NCBI GenBank assembly: GCA_965229005.1
Contig: CBDDIP010000001.1
Span: 1 to 64,000 of the forward strand
Length of the DNA stretch: 64,000 nt
From: CBDDIP01 sp965229005
GTDB lineage: Bacteria; Actinomycetota; Acidimicrobiia; Acidimicrobiales; Ilumatobacteraceae
Direction of reading: 5' to 3'
The notes under the pieces: generated by a model
Seen by the model: only the letters and a program-made list of their open reading frames with translations
What the model was told of the DNA's origin: nothing
Database searches by the model: none
Program-made: the position numbers and the translations under genes
Part shown: piece by piece, positions 7,836 to 15,508 of the stretch
Numbering within the stretch: the stretch's first letter is position 1
Layout of the letters: each line of letters opens with the position of its first letter

Positions 7836-8879
7836 ATGGGAGTTCGCCTCGATCCGTCCGATGAGTACATGCACGAGCTGGGCCCGGAGTCCAACTTCAA
7901 CGAGAGCATGTACATCAACTGCTTCGACCCGCAGAACCAGGTGGGTGGCTGGTTCCGCATGGGCAACCGCGCCAACGAGGGCACGGCGGAGATGACCATC
8001 TGCCTGTACCTCCCACCGGTGGCCGGCATTGATCAGCGAAGCGTCGGCTTCATGTTCAAGCGGCCGGCAATCAGCAACAACGACGCGCTCGACGCCGGCG
8101 GGTTGACGTGGACCATGGTGACGCCGTTCGAGGAGCTGCGAGTCGACTACTCCGGCAAGGTGGTGCTGCTCGACGATCCCGAGCAGATGGCCAATCCGAA
8201 AGAAGCGTTCACCAACAACCCGTACGCCGAGGCCGAAGTGCACCTGACCTTCACCGGCCAGGGCAAGCCGAGCATGTTCGGTGGCGAGCCCGACACACCG
8301 CACGAGACACCCGGCGAAGAGTTCGCCAAGGGCCATTACGAGCAGCTGGTGCAAGCAACGGGCAGCATCCGCGTCGGCGATCGCGAGTGGGAGATCCACG
8401 GCCACGGGCTGCGCGACCACTCGTGGGGGCCGCGCTACTGGCAGGCGCCGTGGTACTACCGCTGGCTGACCGCCAACGTGAACGAGGACTTCGGGTTCAT
8501 GGCCAGCCGCGTCGCCAAGAAGGACGGGCCGGGCACGCGTGGTGGCTTCGTGTGGGAGAAGGGTGCGATGCACTACTGCGATGACGTCTCGATCACCACC
8601 GTCACTCGCGGCGACGAGTCGTACCACGATCGCATCGAGGGCGTGCTGCGCTCGTCGAAGTCCGGCAAGGAGTGGGCGTTCACGGGCGAGGTGATGGATC
8701 TCATCCCGCTGCGCAACCGCCGTCAGGACCCCGAGGGCAACTGGCTGATGACCCGCATCAGCGAGGGCATGACCCGCTGGACGGTCCAGTCCGGCGAGTT
8801 CGAGGGCCAGGTCGGCTACGGCCTCAGCGAGTACCTCGACCAGATCATCGACGACCAACCTGTCGGCATCGCCGAGTAG
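7836..8879 (+). CDS. AttH/CrtC-like lipocalin-fold protein (DUF7064/7065 type)
   Basis: A 347-residue protein without signal peptide or membrane segment. The motif HGHGLRDHSWGPR near residues 188-200 and many aromatic beta-type stretches resemble the DUF7064/DUF7065 proteins of mycobacteria, related to the AttH/CrtC (hydroxyneurosporene synthase) lipocalin-like fold. Members are often near lipid, steroid or terpenoid genes and may hydrate or bind hydrophobic compounds; that role is inference. TACGGT lies 8 nt before the ATG (leaderless). Confidence 0.6.
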   Translation: MGVRLDPSDEYMHELGPESNFNESMYINCFDPQNQVGGWFRMGNRANEGTAEMTICLYLPPVAGIDQRSVGFMFKRPAISNNDALDAGGLTWTMVTPFEELRVDYSGKVVLLDDPEQMANPKEAFTNNPYAEAEVHLTFTGQGKPSMFGGEPDTPHETPGEEFAKGHYEQLVQATGSIRVGDREWEIHGHGLRDHSWGPRYWQAPWYYRWLTANVNEDFGFMASRVAKKDGPGTRGGFVWEKGAMHYCDDVSITTVTRGDESYHDRIEGVLRSSKSGKEWAFTGEVMDLIPLRNRRQDPEGNWLMTRISEGMTRWTVQSGEFEGQVGYGLSEYLDQIIDDQPVGIAE

Positions 8880-8883
8880 GCGG

Positions 8884-9615
8884 TCAGCCCAGGGCGCTGT
8901 GGGCGACGAAGCGGGTGGCGACGTCCGCATCGCCCACGACATCGACGCTCGACAACGGCTGGCGCCGCCACAGCGCGAGCAGCAGGTCGCTGGCGGGACC
9001 GCGCAGCGCGCAATCGCCCTTGGCGTGCTCGGGCGTGACGTCGAAGCCGCCGTCGCGCTCGCGCACCGTCCACTCCCCTGCCACGTCGGTGCAGTGGATG
9101 TGCACGGAACCGGCCACCGGTTCGGCGTCGGGCTTGACCCACCAGAGGAACCCGTTCAGGAACTCGTCGATCCCGTCGCTGGCGAGTGCCGGCTCGATGG
9201 CCGTCGGACGGCCAGCTGCGGCGTCGGCGTCGGCGCGGTGGATCGCCATCTCCTGCGCCATGCGCCGCAGCACCCACCCCACCGTCTGGTTGCTGGCGGT
9301 CCAGTTCCACACTGCGACGTCGGGTTCGGTGGTGCGCAGCGCATCGATCATCGACGCGGCGGCGGCGCTTGAGCGAGACGGAAGCCCGGCGTCGTCGGGA
9401 CGAGCGGTCGGCTCCATCGGTCCGTGTGGCTCGGCCCGGCGTTCGGCGACCACGGTGCCCCAGAACTCGTGCACGCCGACGACGTGCCAGAGGAGGTCGG
9501 CGACGTTCCACCCGGGACAGGTGGGCACGGGCGCGTCCAGGCCGGCAGCGGCACAGCTGTCGGCGAACGCATTGGCGTCGCGCTCGAGCGCGGCAAGGAA
9601 GTCGTTCCGATCCAT
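8884..9615 (-). CDS. Maleylpyruvate isomerase-family, mycothiol-dependent-type protein
   Basis: A 243-residue protein with an N-terminal DinB-like four-helix domain (CPGWNVADLLWHVVGVHEFW and later RMAQEMAIHRADA, giving the His and Glu/His metal ligands) and a C-terminal SCP2-like region. This is the actinobacterial family of mycothiol-dependent maleylpyruvate isomerase-type proteins; most members have no tested substrate. Minus-strand TAGGTT lies 6 nt before the ATG. It is convergent with the preceding gene, only 4 bp apart. Confidence 0.8.
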   Translation of the reverse strand: MDRNDFLAALERDANAFADSCAAAGLDAPVPTCPGWNVADLLWHVVGVHEFWGTVVAERRAEPHGPMEPTARPDDAGLPSRSSAAAASMIDALRTTEPDVAVWNWTASNQTVGWVLRRMAQEMAIHRADADAAAGRPTAIEPALASDGIDEFLNGFLWWVKPDAEPVAGSVHIHCTDVAGEWTVRERDGGFDVTPEHAKGDCALRGPASDLLLALWRRQPLSSVDVVGDADVATRFVAHSALG

Positions 9616-9635
9616 GAACGGAACCTAGCGGTGGC

Positions 9636-10517
9636 TCAGAGGGACGGGATCGCTGTCGCCAGTTCGCGCCACTCGGCCATCGGCAAGGCCCGCGGGTCGG
9701 TGGGCAGCACCTGCACGCACACGTGGTTGGCGCCGCCTTCGAGGTGGGCGCGGACGCGAGCGACGATCTGATCGAGCGTGCCCCAGGCGACGATGGCGTC
9801 GACGAGCGCGTCCGGGCAGTCCTCGATGTCCTGCTGCGTCCAGCCCAACCGGATGAGGTTGTTCGTGTAGTTGGGCAGGCCGAGGTACGTCTTCATGAAG
9901 CGACGCGCGACCGAACGGGCTTCCTCGGGATCGGTGGAGAAGACCACGGCGAGCTCGGGGGCGAGCAGCGCGTCCGGACCGAGCGCCTCGCGGGCGATCG
10001 GCGTGTGCTCGACCGGCACGAAGTACGGGTGGGCGCCGAGGCAACGATCGGCCGACAGCTTGAGCATCTTCGGTCCGAGCGCGGCCAGGACGCGCTGGGG
10101 CGGCGAGGTGGGCGGGGCGCCGACGAAGAAGCCCTGATCCATCGCGTCGAGGTACTTGACCATCGTGCTGTAGGGCTTGCCGTAGTCCACCTTGTGCACT
10201 CCCTCGACCATCGGCTGATGGCTGACACCGATGCCGAGGAGGAAGCGATCGGGGAACGCCTCGGAGAGCGTCTTCCAGCCGGCCTGCATCGTCATCGCCG
10301 TGCGGGCGTGCAGGCTGGCGATGCCGGTGGCGATCGTCATCGTCGACGTCGCCGACAGCAGCAACGCCGAGTTGACGAGTGGCTCACGACCGACGGCTTC
10401 AGGCACCCAGAGTGCACCGAAGCCGAGTGATTCGATCTCCGCCGCCGCCGCTTGCGCAGCCGCCATGGGCTGCATGTCGAGTTGGAACGTCCACAGTCCG
10501 AGCTTTCCGATGTCCAT
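9636..10517 (-). CDS. LLM-class F420-dependent oxidoreductase
   Basis: A 293-residue luciferase-like monooxygenase family protein with TIM-barrel features: LGLWTFQLD at the N-terminus, SLGFGALWVPEA, and FLLGIGVSH in the middle. In actinobacteria such proteins (TIGR03620 type) usually use coenzyme F420 rather than FMN. The substrate is not evident. TAGGTT stands 6 nt before the ATG on the minus strand. It is followed 20 bp downstream by the maleylpyruvate isomerase-family gene in the same direction. Confidence 0.86.
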   Translation of the reverse strand: MDIGKLGLWTFQLDMQPMAAAQAAAAEIESLGFGALWVPEAVGREPLVNSALLLSATSTMTIATGIASLHARTAMTMQAGWKTLSEAFPDRFLLGIGVSHQPMVEGVHKVDYGKPYSTMVKYLDAMDQGFFVGAPPTSPPQRVLAALGPKMLKLSADRCLGAHPYFVPVEHTPIAREALGPDALLAPELAVVFSTDPEEARSVARRFMKTYLGLPNYTNNLIRLGWTQQDIEDCPDALVDAIVAWGTLDQIVARVRAHLEGGANHVCVQVLPTDPRALPMAEWRELATAIPSL

Positions 10518-10560
10518 GGGGCGAACCTAGGCGGAGGGCACGAGGACTACCGTCATCGGG

Positions 10561-12549
10561 ATGAGCAACGAGCTGAGCAAGCACGCCAAGATCGCCGAGA
10601 AGATCATCGGCAACATCGTTCAAGCGGCCTCGCCGGTGGTGTCACCGGACGGCTCGCAGGTGGCGTTCGTCGTCGCCCGCACCGACATGGCCAAGAACAA
10701 GACGTTCGCCCAGGTGTGGCTTGCCCCGACCGACGGCTCGGAACCGCCGCGGGTGGTGTCGGGCGGTGACCGCGACGGCCAGCCGACGTGGAGCCCCGAT
10801 GGCCGCTCGTTGGCGTTCGTGTCGGCGCGCGCCGAGAAGAAGGGCCAAGCGACCCTGCACGTGCTGCCAGTCGCCACGCCGGGCGAGACCCGCACCGTGG
10901 CGACGATGAAGGATGGCATCGGCGGACCGCGGTTCAGCCCGGACGGTCGCTGGATCGCCTTCTCCAGCCGCACGCAGCACGAGCGCTACGACGCCGAGGA
11001 CGAGAGCTGGCAGGCGCCGCGCAAGATCGAGCGGTTCTTCACCAAGCTCAACGGCGAGGGCTGGATCTTCGATCGGCCGGAGCACATCTACGTCGTGCCC
11101 AGCGACGGCACCGGCACGCCACGCAACCTCACCGAGGGCGAGTTCCAGCACGGCGGGATCGCCTGGCTCTCCGACTCCAGCGGCATCGTCACCAGTGCAC
11201 AGCGCCACGCCACGTGGGACCTCGACTTCGCCAACGACCTCTACCTCGTCCCGCTGCACGGCGAGATCACTGCGCTCACGGCGCAGACCGGCGGCTACTA
11301 CGCGCCGTCCGCATCGCCCGACGGATCGACGATCGCCTTCCTCGGCTGCGACGACCCGTCCACCGATCCGCAGAACAACCACGTCGGTCTGATCTCGCCC
11401 ACCGGCGGCGAGCACCGCTGGATCTCACGCCAGCTCGACCGCACCTTCCAACCGACCGCCGGCGTCCAACCGCCCGTGTGGCTGGACGGATCGACGTTGC
11501 TCGCTTCGGCCGAGGACCGTGGAACGACCCAGCTCTTCCAGCTGAGCACCGACGGCTCGGCGCCGAAGGCGATCACGTCCGGGGCGATCTCGATCAAAGC
11601 CTTCGACGCTGCCGGCGGCACGATCGTCGTCGCCGTCGGCGCGGTGGACGAGCTGACCGACATCGCCGTCGTCGAGGACGGCGGCCTGCGCAAGTTGACC
11701 TCGTTCGCCTCGCGGTACCAGGCCGTGGCGCAACCGCTCACCTGGGAGCGCTTCGCCGTGCCCTGCACCGACGGCAGCGACGAGATCGACGCGTGGATCA
11801 TGCGGCCGGTCGACTTCGACGAGTCGAAGCGCTACCCCGTCATCCTCAACGTGCACGGCGGCCCGCACACGCAGTACGGCGAGACGTTCTTCGACGAGGC
11901 GCAGTTCCAGGCGGCCGCCGGGTTCGTCGTGCTGATGAGCAACCCGCGCGGTGGTTCCGGTCGCGAGGAGAAGTGGGGCCAGGCCATCCTCGGGCCGCAA
12001 CACCCGAAGAAGCCCGGCACCGGGTGGGGCGCCGTCGACGTCGACGACGTGATGGCGGTGCTCAACACGACGCTGGCCCGCTACTCGTTCTGCGATCCGA
12101 CCCGCGTCGGCATGCAGGGCGGCAGCTACGGCGGCTACATGGCGACGTGGCTGGCGGGCACCACCGGCAACACGTTCAAGGCGATCTGCAGCGAGCGCGC
12201 CGTCAACAACCTGATCACCGAGGAGTTCACCAGCGACATCTCGACGGTGTTCAAGGTGGAGCACGGCCCGTCGCACATCGACGCCCCCGCCGAGTACGAG
12301 CGCATGTCACCGATCCGCTGGGTGCGCAACATCGAGGTGCCGCTGCTGATCGTGCACAGCGAAGAGGACTACCGCTGCCCGATCAGCCAGGCAGAGGAGC
12401 TCTTCGTCGCCATGCGCCTGCTGGGCAAGGACGTCACCTTCTACCGCTTCCCCGGCGAGTCCCACGAGCTCTCCCGCAGCGGCTCGCCGATCCACCGCCG
12501 CCAACGTGCCGAGATCATCCTCGACTTCTTCGCCGACAAGCTCGCGTAG
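10561..12549 (+). CDS. S9-family prolyl oligopeptidase / acylaminoacyl-peptidase-like
   Basis: A 662-residue serine peptidase. The N-terminal two thirds has beta-propeller repeats of the PD40 type (SPDGSQVAFV, SPDGRSLAFV, SPDGRWIAFS). The C-terminal alpha/beta hydrolase domain has the nucleophile in GGSYGGYMA (Ser about 522), the Asp in HSEEDYRCP (about 602) and the His in GESHEL (about 637). Length and layout match S9C acylaminoacyl or dipeptidyl peptidases; no signal peptide is seen, so it acts in the cytoplasm on short peptides. TACCGT lies 7 nt before the ATG. Confidence 0.93.
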   Translation: MSNELSKHAKIAEKIIGNIVQAASPVVSPDGSQVAFVVARTDMAKNKTFAQVWLAPTDGSEPPRVVSGGDRDGQPTWSPDGRSLAFVSARAEKKGQATLHVLPVATPGETRTVATMKDGIGGPRFSPDGRWIAFSSRTQHERYDAEDESWQAPRKIERFFTKLNGEGWIFDRPEHIYVVPSDGTGTPRNLTEGEFQHGGIAWLSDSSGIVTSAQRHATWDLDFANDLYLVPLHGEITALTAQTGGYYAPSASPDGSTIAFLGCDDPSTDPQNNHVGLISPTGGEHRWISRQLDRTFQPTAGVQPPVWLDGSTLLASAEDRGTTQLFQLSTDGSAPKAITSGAISIKAFDAAGGTIVVAVGAVDELTDIAVVEDGGLRKLTSFASRYQAVAQPLTWERFAVPCTDGSDEIDAWIMRPVDFDESKRYPVILNVHGGPHTQYGETFFDEAQFQAAAGFVVLMSNPRGGSGREEKWGQAILGPQHPKKPGTGWGAVDVDDVMAVLNTTLARYSFCDPTRVGMQGGSYGGYMATWLAGTTGNTFKAICSERAVNNLITEEFTSDISTVFKVEHGPSHIDAPAEYERMSPIRWVRNIEVPLLIVHSEEDYRCPISQAEELFVAMRLLGKDVTFYRFPGESHELSRSGSPIHRRQRAEIILDFFADKLA

Positions 12550-12583
12550 CCCCGGTCTGTGCGCCTATCGGTCGCCGGTCGCC

Positions 12584-12630
12584 TTCTGGGCGGGATCCTT
12601 CTCGGTTTCCGGGAAAGATCCCGCCCAGAA
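12584..12630. terminator. Strong hairpin between convergent genes (repeat family copy 1)
   Basis: A perfect 14-bp arm pair (TTCTGGGCGGGATC at 12584-12597 with 12617-12630), extended by an inner 5-bp stem closing a TTT loop. It directly abuts the stop codon of the minus-strand gene at 12631 and lies 35 bp after the S9 peptidase, so it can serve both as terminator. There is no T-tract. The outer arm TTCTGGGCGG recurs at 12902 and 51888. Confidence 0.7.
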
Positions 12631-12879
12631 TCAGTCCCGCAGTTGCGCTCGTGCCGCTTCGAGGTGTCGGGCGTAGTCCGCGGCGAACACCACGTCGATC
12701 GTGGGCTCCAACCCCGCAGTGAGATCCCAGAGCACCCGCTCCTCCGCCGGGTCGGCGAACAACCTCACGTCGGCGTCGAGCCGGGCGTCCTCCCATCGAT
12801 GCAGCATGTCGAAGAGCACCAACGCCTCCGACGAGGTCAGCCGAACAACCACTCCGTCATCGCCACGTGTCATCTCCAT
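12631..12879 (-). CDS. Small hypothetical protein
   Basis: An 82-residue acidic protein of alpha-helical character (LTSSEALVLFDMLHRWED, then ADYARHLEAARAQLRD). No family recognised. It starts ATG at 12879 with a weak CAGACT box 5 nt upstream; an ATG two codons later is possible. Its stop directly touches the hairpin at 12584-12630, which supports it as a real transcribed gene. Confidence 0.65.
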   Translation of the reverse strand: MEMTRGDDGVVVRLTSSEALVLFDMLHRWEDARLDADVRLFADPAEERVLWDLTAGLEPTIDVVFAADYARHLEAARAQLRD

Positions 12880-12901
12880 AGGAAAGTCTGTCGCGGTTCG
12901 T

Positions 12902-12948
12902 TTCTGGGCGGCGTGGTCGCCGGCTTCCGGCGATCGGGCCGCCCAGAA
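12902..12948. terminator. Strong hairpin abutting a minus-strand stop (repeat family copy 2)
   Basis: An 11-bp perfect outer stem (TTCTGGGCGGC at 12902-12912 with 12938-12948) continues through wobble pairs into a 7-bp inner stem (TCGCCGG/CCGGCGA) with a CTT loop. It directly abuts the TGA of the 55-residue minus-strand gene at 12949. Arm sequence is shared with copy 1. No T-tract follows. Confidence 0.7.
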
Positions 12949-13116
12949 TCAGAGCAGGGCGCCGATGACCGCGATGGCGATCAACGGGAGCGCCGCCAGG
13001 AGGAGGAGCCAGAGATCGCGACGGCGGTACTTCGGACCGAGGCCGGGGTTGCGCTGCAGGTCCTCGGCCAGGATCTGGCCCTGAGCGAGCCCGCCGGAAC
13101 CGCCTCCACCTGCCAT
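12949..13116 (-). CDS. 55-residue single-span membrane protein
   Basis: A short gene read on the minus strand: a Gly-rich N-terminus (MAGGGGSGGLAQGQ), a basic patch (KYRRRD at about 29-34) and one C-terminal hydrophobic segment of about 20 residues ending at the terminus. By the positive-inside rule the N-terminus is cytoplasmic, so this is a tail-anchored small protein. A TACGCT box stands 6 nt before the ATG and the stop abuts a strong hairpin, both supporting expression. No family recognised. Confidence 0.6.
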   Translation of the reverse strand: MAGGGGSGGLAQGQILAEDLQRNPGLGPKYRRRDLWLLLLAALPLIAIAVIGALL

Positions 13117-13136
13117 GCCAGCAGCGTACGCCTCGT

Positions 13137-13478
13137 TCAGTCGGGGTCGGCGCCGAGGCAGAGCTCGTTGCCTTCGGGGTCGTGCAGGGTGATCCAGTCG
13201 ATGCCGTTGCCGGACCGGCGCATCGGGTCGGCGGGCGTGGCTCCGAGCGCGAGCAGACGGTCGAGCTCCGCCTCCGGATCGGCCGCGGCGACGTCGATGT
13301 GGACTCGCGACTGCGGCGCTGGGTCGTCGACGCGCATGAACAGCAAGCCAGGTGTGCCGGCCACCCGTGCCCGGTCGACGTTTGCCCCCTCCACCGGCGC
13401 GCCGGTCACCGCGCTCCAGAACCGAGCGAGCTCGATCGGGTTGCGAGCTGCAAACGTCACGTTGAACACCCGGGCCAT
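13137..13478 (-). CDS. VOC-family (glyoxalase-like) protein
   Basis: A 113-residue single vicinal-oxygen-chelate module: FNVTFAARNPIELARFW at the start, a central RVHIDVAA strand and the C-terminal LHDPEGNELCLG typical of glyoxalase/bleomycin-resistance-like proteins. Members use the fold for metal-dependent chemistry or for binding small molecules; no specific role can be read. Likely cotranscribed with the lipoprotein gene that ends 9 bp upstream. Confidence 0.8.
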   Translation of the reverse strand: MARVFNVTFAARNPIELARFWSAVTGAPVEGANVDRARVAGTPGLLFMRVDDPAPQSRVHIDVAAADPEAELDRLLALGATPADPMRRSGNGIDWITLHDPEGNELCLGADPD

Positions 13479-13487
13479 CGGAAGGTT

Positions 13488-14678
13488 CTACACGTTGGCG
13501 ACGAACACGTTCGTGGCGCCGCAGCGGTTGTCACCGAGCACGTCGGTCAGCGGCGCATCGCCGACCCAGCCACCGCCCATCTGGACCTCGACGCCCGCGC
13601 TGGCGACCACGACACCATCGGGCGCGAACACGGTTGCGACACCATCGACCAGTGATGCGGTGAAGCCGAACGGCCAGACGATCGTCGCCCGGCCGCCCTC
13701 CTCGTCGTAGAACAGGCAGTTCGCTTCGGCGTCGTACTGCAGGGTGAACGTGCCAAGCGCGGTCATCCCGCCATTGCTGCGGCTCGATGCCGTGATCAGA
13801 TCGATCGTTCCCGGGAGTGCGGATCGCCACGCCGGTAGATCGCTGAGCGGGCGATCGATCAGCTCGATCAACGGTGCCGCCACCACCCCCGGGATCGCAT
13901 CGAGCTCAGCTCTTCCGGCGGGGTCCAACGCCTCGACCGGCACCGGGACTCGATTCCCGATCGTGTCGGCACCGAACCCGCCCTGGATGGACAGCACGCC
14001 ACTCTCGTGGAGCGCGCCGACCCGCTGCATCGCCGACATCAGCTCCGCCTCGCTGTACTTCGCGCCGTCGGCGAGACAGACCTGCAACGAGCCGAACGCG
14101 TCGAGCAACGGATGCCGGTAACGATCGAGGTCGCGGGCGAACCACAGGGTCACGACGTTCGTCCGTTGGTCGATCCACACCCCGGCCAGCGAGTCGGAGT
14201 CACCGTCACCACGACCAAGGACCGGATTGGCGATCTCGAGCGTGCGCGAGTTGTCGACATCCGCCGGGTTGGACGCGTCCGGGCACAACGATTCGAACAC
14301 CGGCTCGGGAAACGGCGAGGTTCCGGCGGCGAGCGAATCGGACAACAACAGGCGAGCACCGTCGTACCAGCCGCGAGCGACGCCGATCTCTCCGTCGCCG
14401 ACGGCCGAGCCGGCATCTCCTTCCAAGGCGATCGGTGTGCGACAGCCGCCCTGCTGCAACGGACACATGCCGCTCGAACCGAGCACGCCGGTGACGACCA
14501 CGGCAACACCCCGCTCATCCGTGACCAAGCCGGCAGCGATGGTGGGGGTGGTCGACGTCGTCGAGGCCGAGACGGACTCAGAGATCGTCGGCGGCACCGT
14601 CGATCGAACGCTGGACGCCGATCCGCACGCCGAGGCGACCACAACGATCACTGCCATCGTCGCTCCCCGCAGCGCCAT
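13488..14678 (-). CDS. Predicted lipoprotein of unknown function
   Basis: A 396-residue exported protein. The N-terminus has a hydrophobic run ending in the lipobox ASAC (Cys18), followed by a Ser/Thr-rich linker (about 20-50). The remainder has several cysteines (CPLQQGGC, a late NRCG) that may form disulphides outside the membrane. No domain recognised. TACGCT lies 7 nt before the ATG. The Ser/Thr linker is like that of other lipoproteins in this window. Confidence 0.72.
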   Translation of the reverse strand: MALRGATMAVIVVVASACGSASSVRSTVPPTISESVSASTTSTTPTIAAGLVTDERGVAVVVTGVLGSSGMCPLQQGGCRTPIALEGDAGSAVGDGEIGVARGWYDGARLLLSDSLAAGTSPFPEPVFESLCPDASNPADVDNSRTLEIANPVLGRGDGDSDSLAGVWIDQRTNVVTLWFARDLDRYRHPLLDAFGSLQVCLADGAKYSEAELMSAMQRVGALHESGVLSIQGGFGADTIGNRVPVPVEALDPAGRAELDAIPGVVAAPLIELIDRPLSDLPAWRSALPGTIDLITASSRSNGGMTALGTFTLQYDAEANCLFYDEEGGRATIVWPFGFTASLVDGVATVFAPDGVVVASAGVEVQMGGGWVGDAPLTDVLGDNRCGATNVFVANV

Positions 14679-14705
14679 GGCCGAGAGCGTAAACCGCCCG
14701 ACGCC

Positions 14706-15485
14706 TCAGTCGTCCGCGAGCCAGGCGTCGATCAGCTTGCGGGCGATGGAGATGCGCGGCGGGATCGAGGGCAACGCATCGCGGGTGTACCACTGCGCGT
14801 CCATGATCTCGGTCGGGTCGCACTCGATCTCGCCGGACTGCCACTCGGCGCGGAAGCCGACCATCAGGCTGTGCGGGAAGGGCCACGGCTGGCTGCCCTG
14901 GTACGACACGTTGCCGACGTGGAGCCCGACCTCCTCGTGCACCTCACGGATCACCGCGCCCTCCAACGACTCACCGGGCTCGACGAAGCCGGCGAGGCAG
15001 CTGTACATCGGGGCACGGAACGCAACGCCGCGAGCAAGCAGCGCCTGCTGTTCCGGGCCCGGCGGGCCCTTGGTGACGAGCGTGATCATCGCCGGGGCGA
15101 GGCGTGGGTAGGCGAGTTGCCCGCACGCCGGGCACTTCATCGCCCGTTCGTTGGGCTGCTGCTCGTTCGGCGTGCCGCAGCGGCCGCAGAAGCGATGCGT
15201 GCGGGCCCACTCGGCGATCTGCACGGCTCGGCCGGCGACCAGCCACTCGGTCTCCGACGAGCGACCGAAGTAGGAGAACAGATCGAGCGCGGCGCCGTCG
15301 CTGGGGTCCTCCCCCGTGGGGATGTCGACCGCCCAGCATGCGACGTCGTCCAGCATGCCGAGGAAGTGAGGAGCGCTGTCGTGCTCCTGGCGGTCGCTGA
15401 TGTACACCGAGGCACCGACCACGTGGATGTAGCGATGACCCGTCGGGGAGTCCGGCGCGGTGAACGCCGGCTTGAAGCTCGTCAC
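14706..15485 (-). CDS. nudC: NAD(+)/NADH diphosphatase NudC
   Basis: A Nudix hydrolase of 259 residues that cleaves NADH/NAD (and, in E. coli, NAD-capped RNA). It has the four-cysteine zinc ribbon FCGRCG...CPACG (about 99-120), the Nudix box GFVEPGESLEGAVIREVHEE, and the NudC family marker SQPWPFPHSLM just after it. GTG 15485 is preferred to GTG 15494 because the TACGGT -10 box (15493-15498) would overlap the latter and stands 7 nt from the former. It diverges from the thiolase gene, with overlapping -10 boxes. Confidence 0.92.
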   Translation of the reverse strand: MTSFKPAFTAPDSPTGHRYIHVVGASVYISDRQEHDSAPHFLGMLDDVACWAVDIPTGEDPSDGAALDLFSYFGRSSETEWLVAGRAVQIAEWARTHRFCGRCGTPNEQQPNERAMKCPACGQLAYPRLAPAMITLVTKGPPGPEQQALLARGVAFRAPMYSCLAGFVEPGESLEGAVIREVHEEVGLHVGNVSYQGSQPWPFPHSLMVGFRAEWQSGEIECDPTEIMDAQWYTRDALPSIPPRISIARKLIDAWLADD

Positions 15486-15492
15486 GGGTCGC

Positions 15493-15502
15493 ACCGTAGG
15501 CT
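15493..15502. promoter_or_regulatory. Overlapping divergent -10 boxes (nudC / thiolase)
   Basis: ACCGTAGGCT contains TACGGT on the minus strand (15498-15493) and TAGGCT on the plus strand (15497-15502), each 6-7 nt from a start codon. The two genes are only 23 bp apart, so both leaderless promoters share two bases and the polymerase can serve only one at a time. Confidence 0.55.
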
Positions 15503-15508
15503 GGCGAC

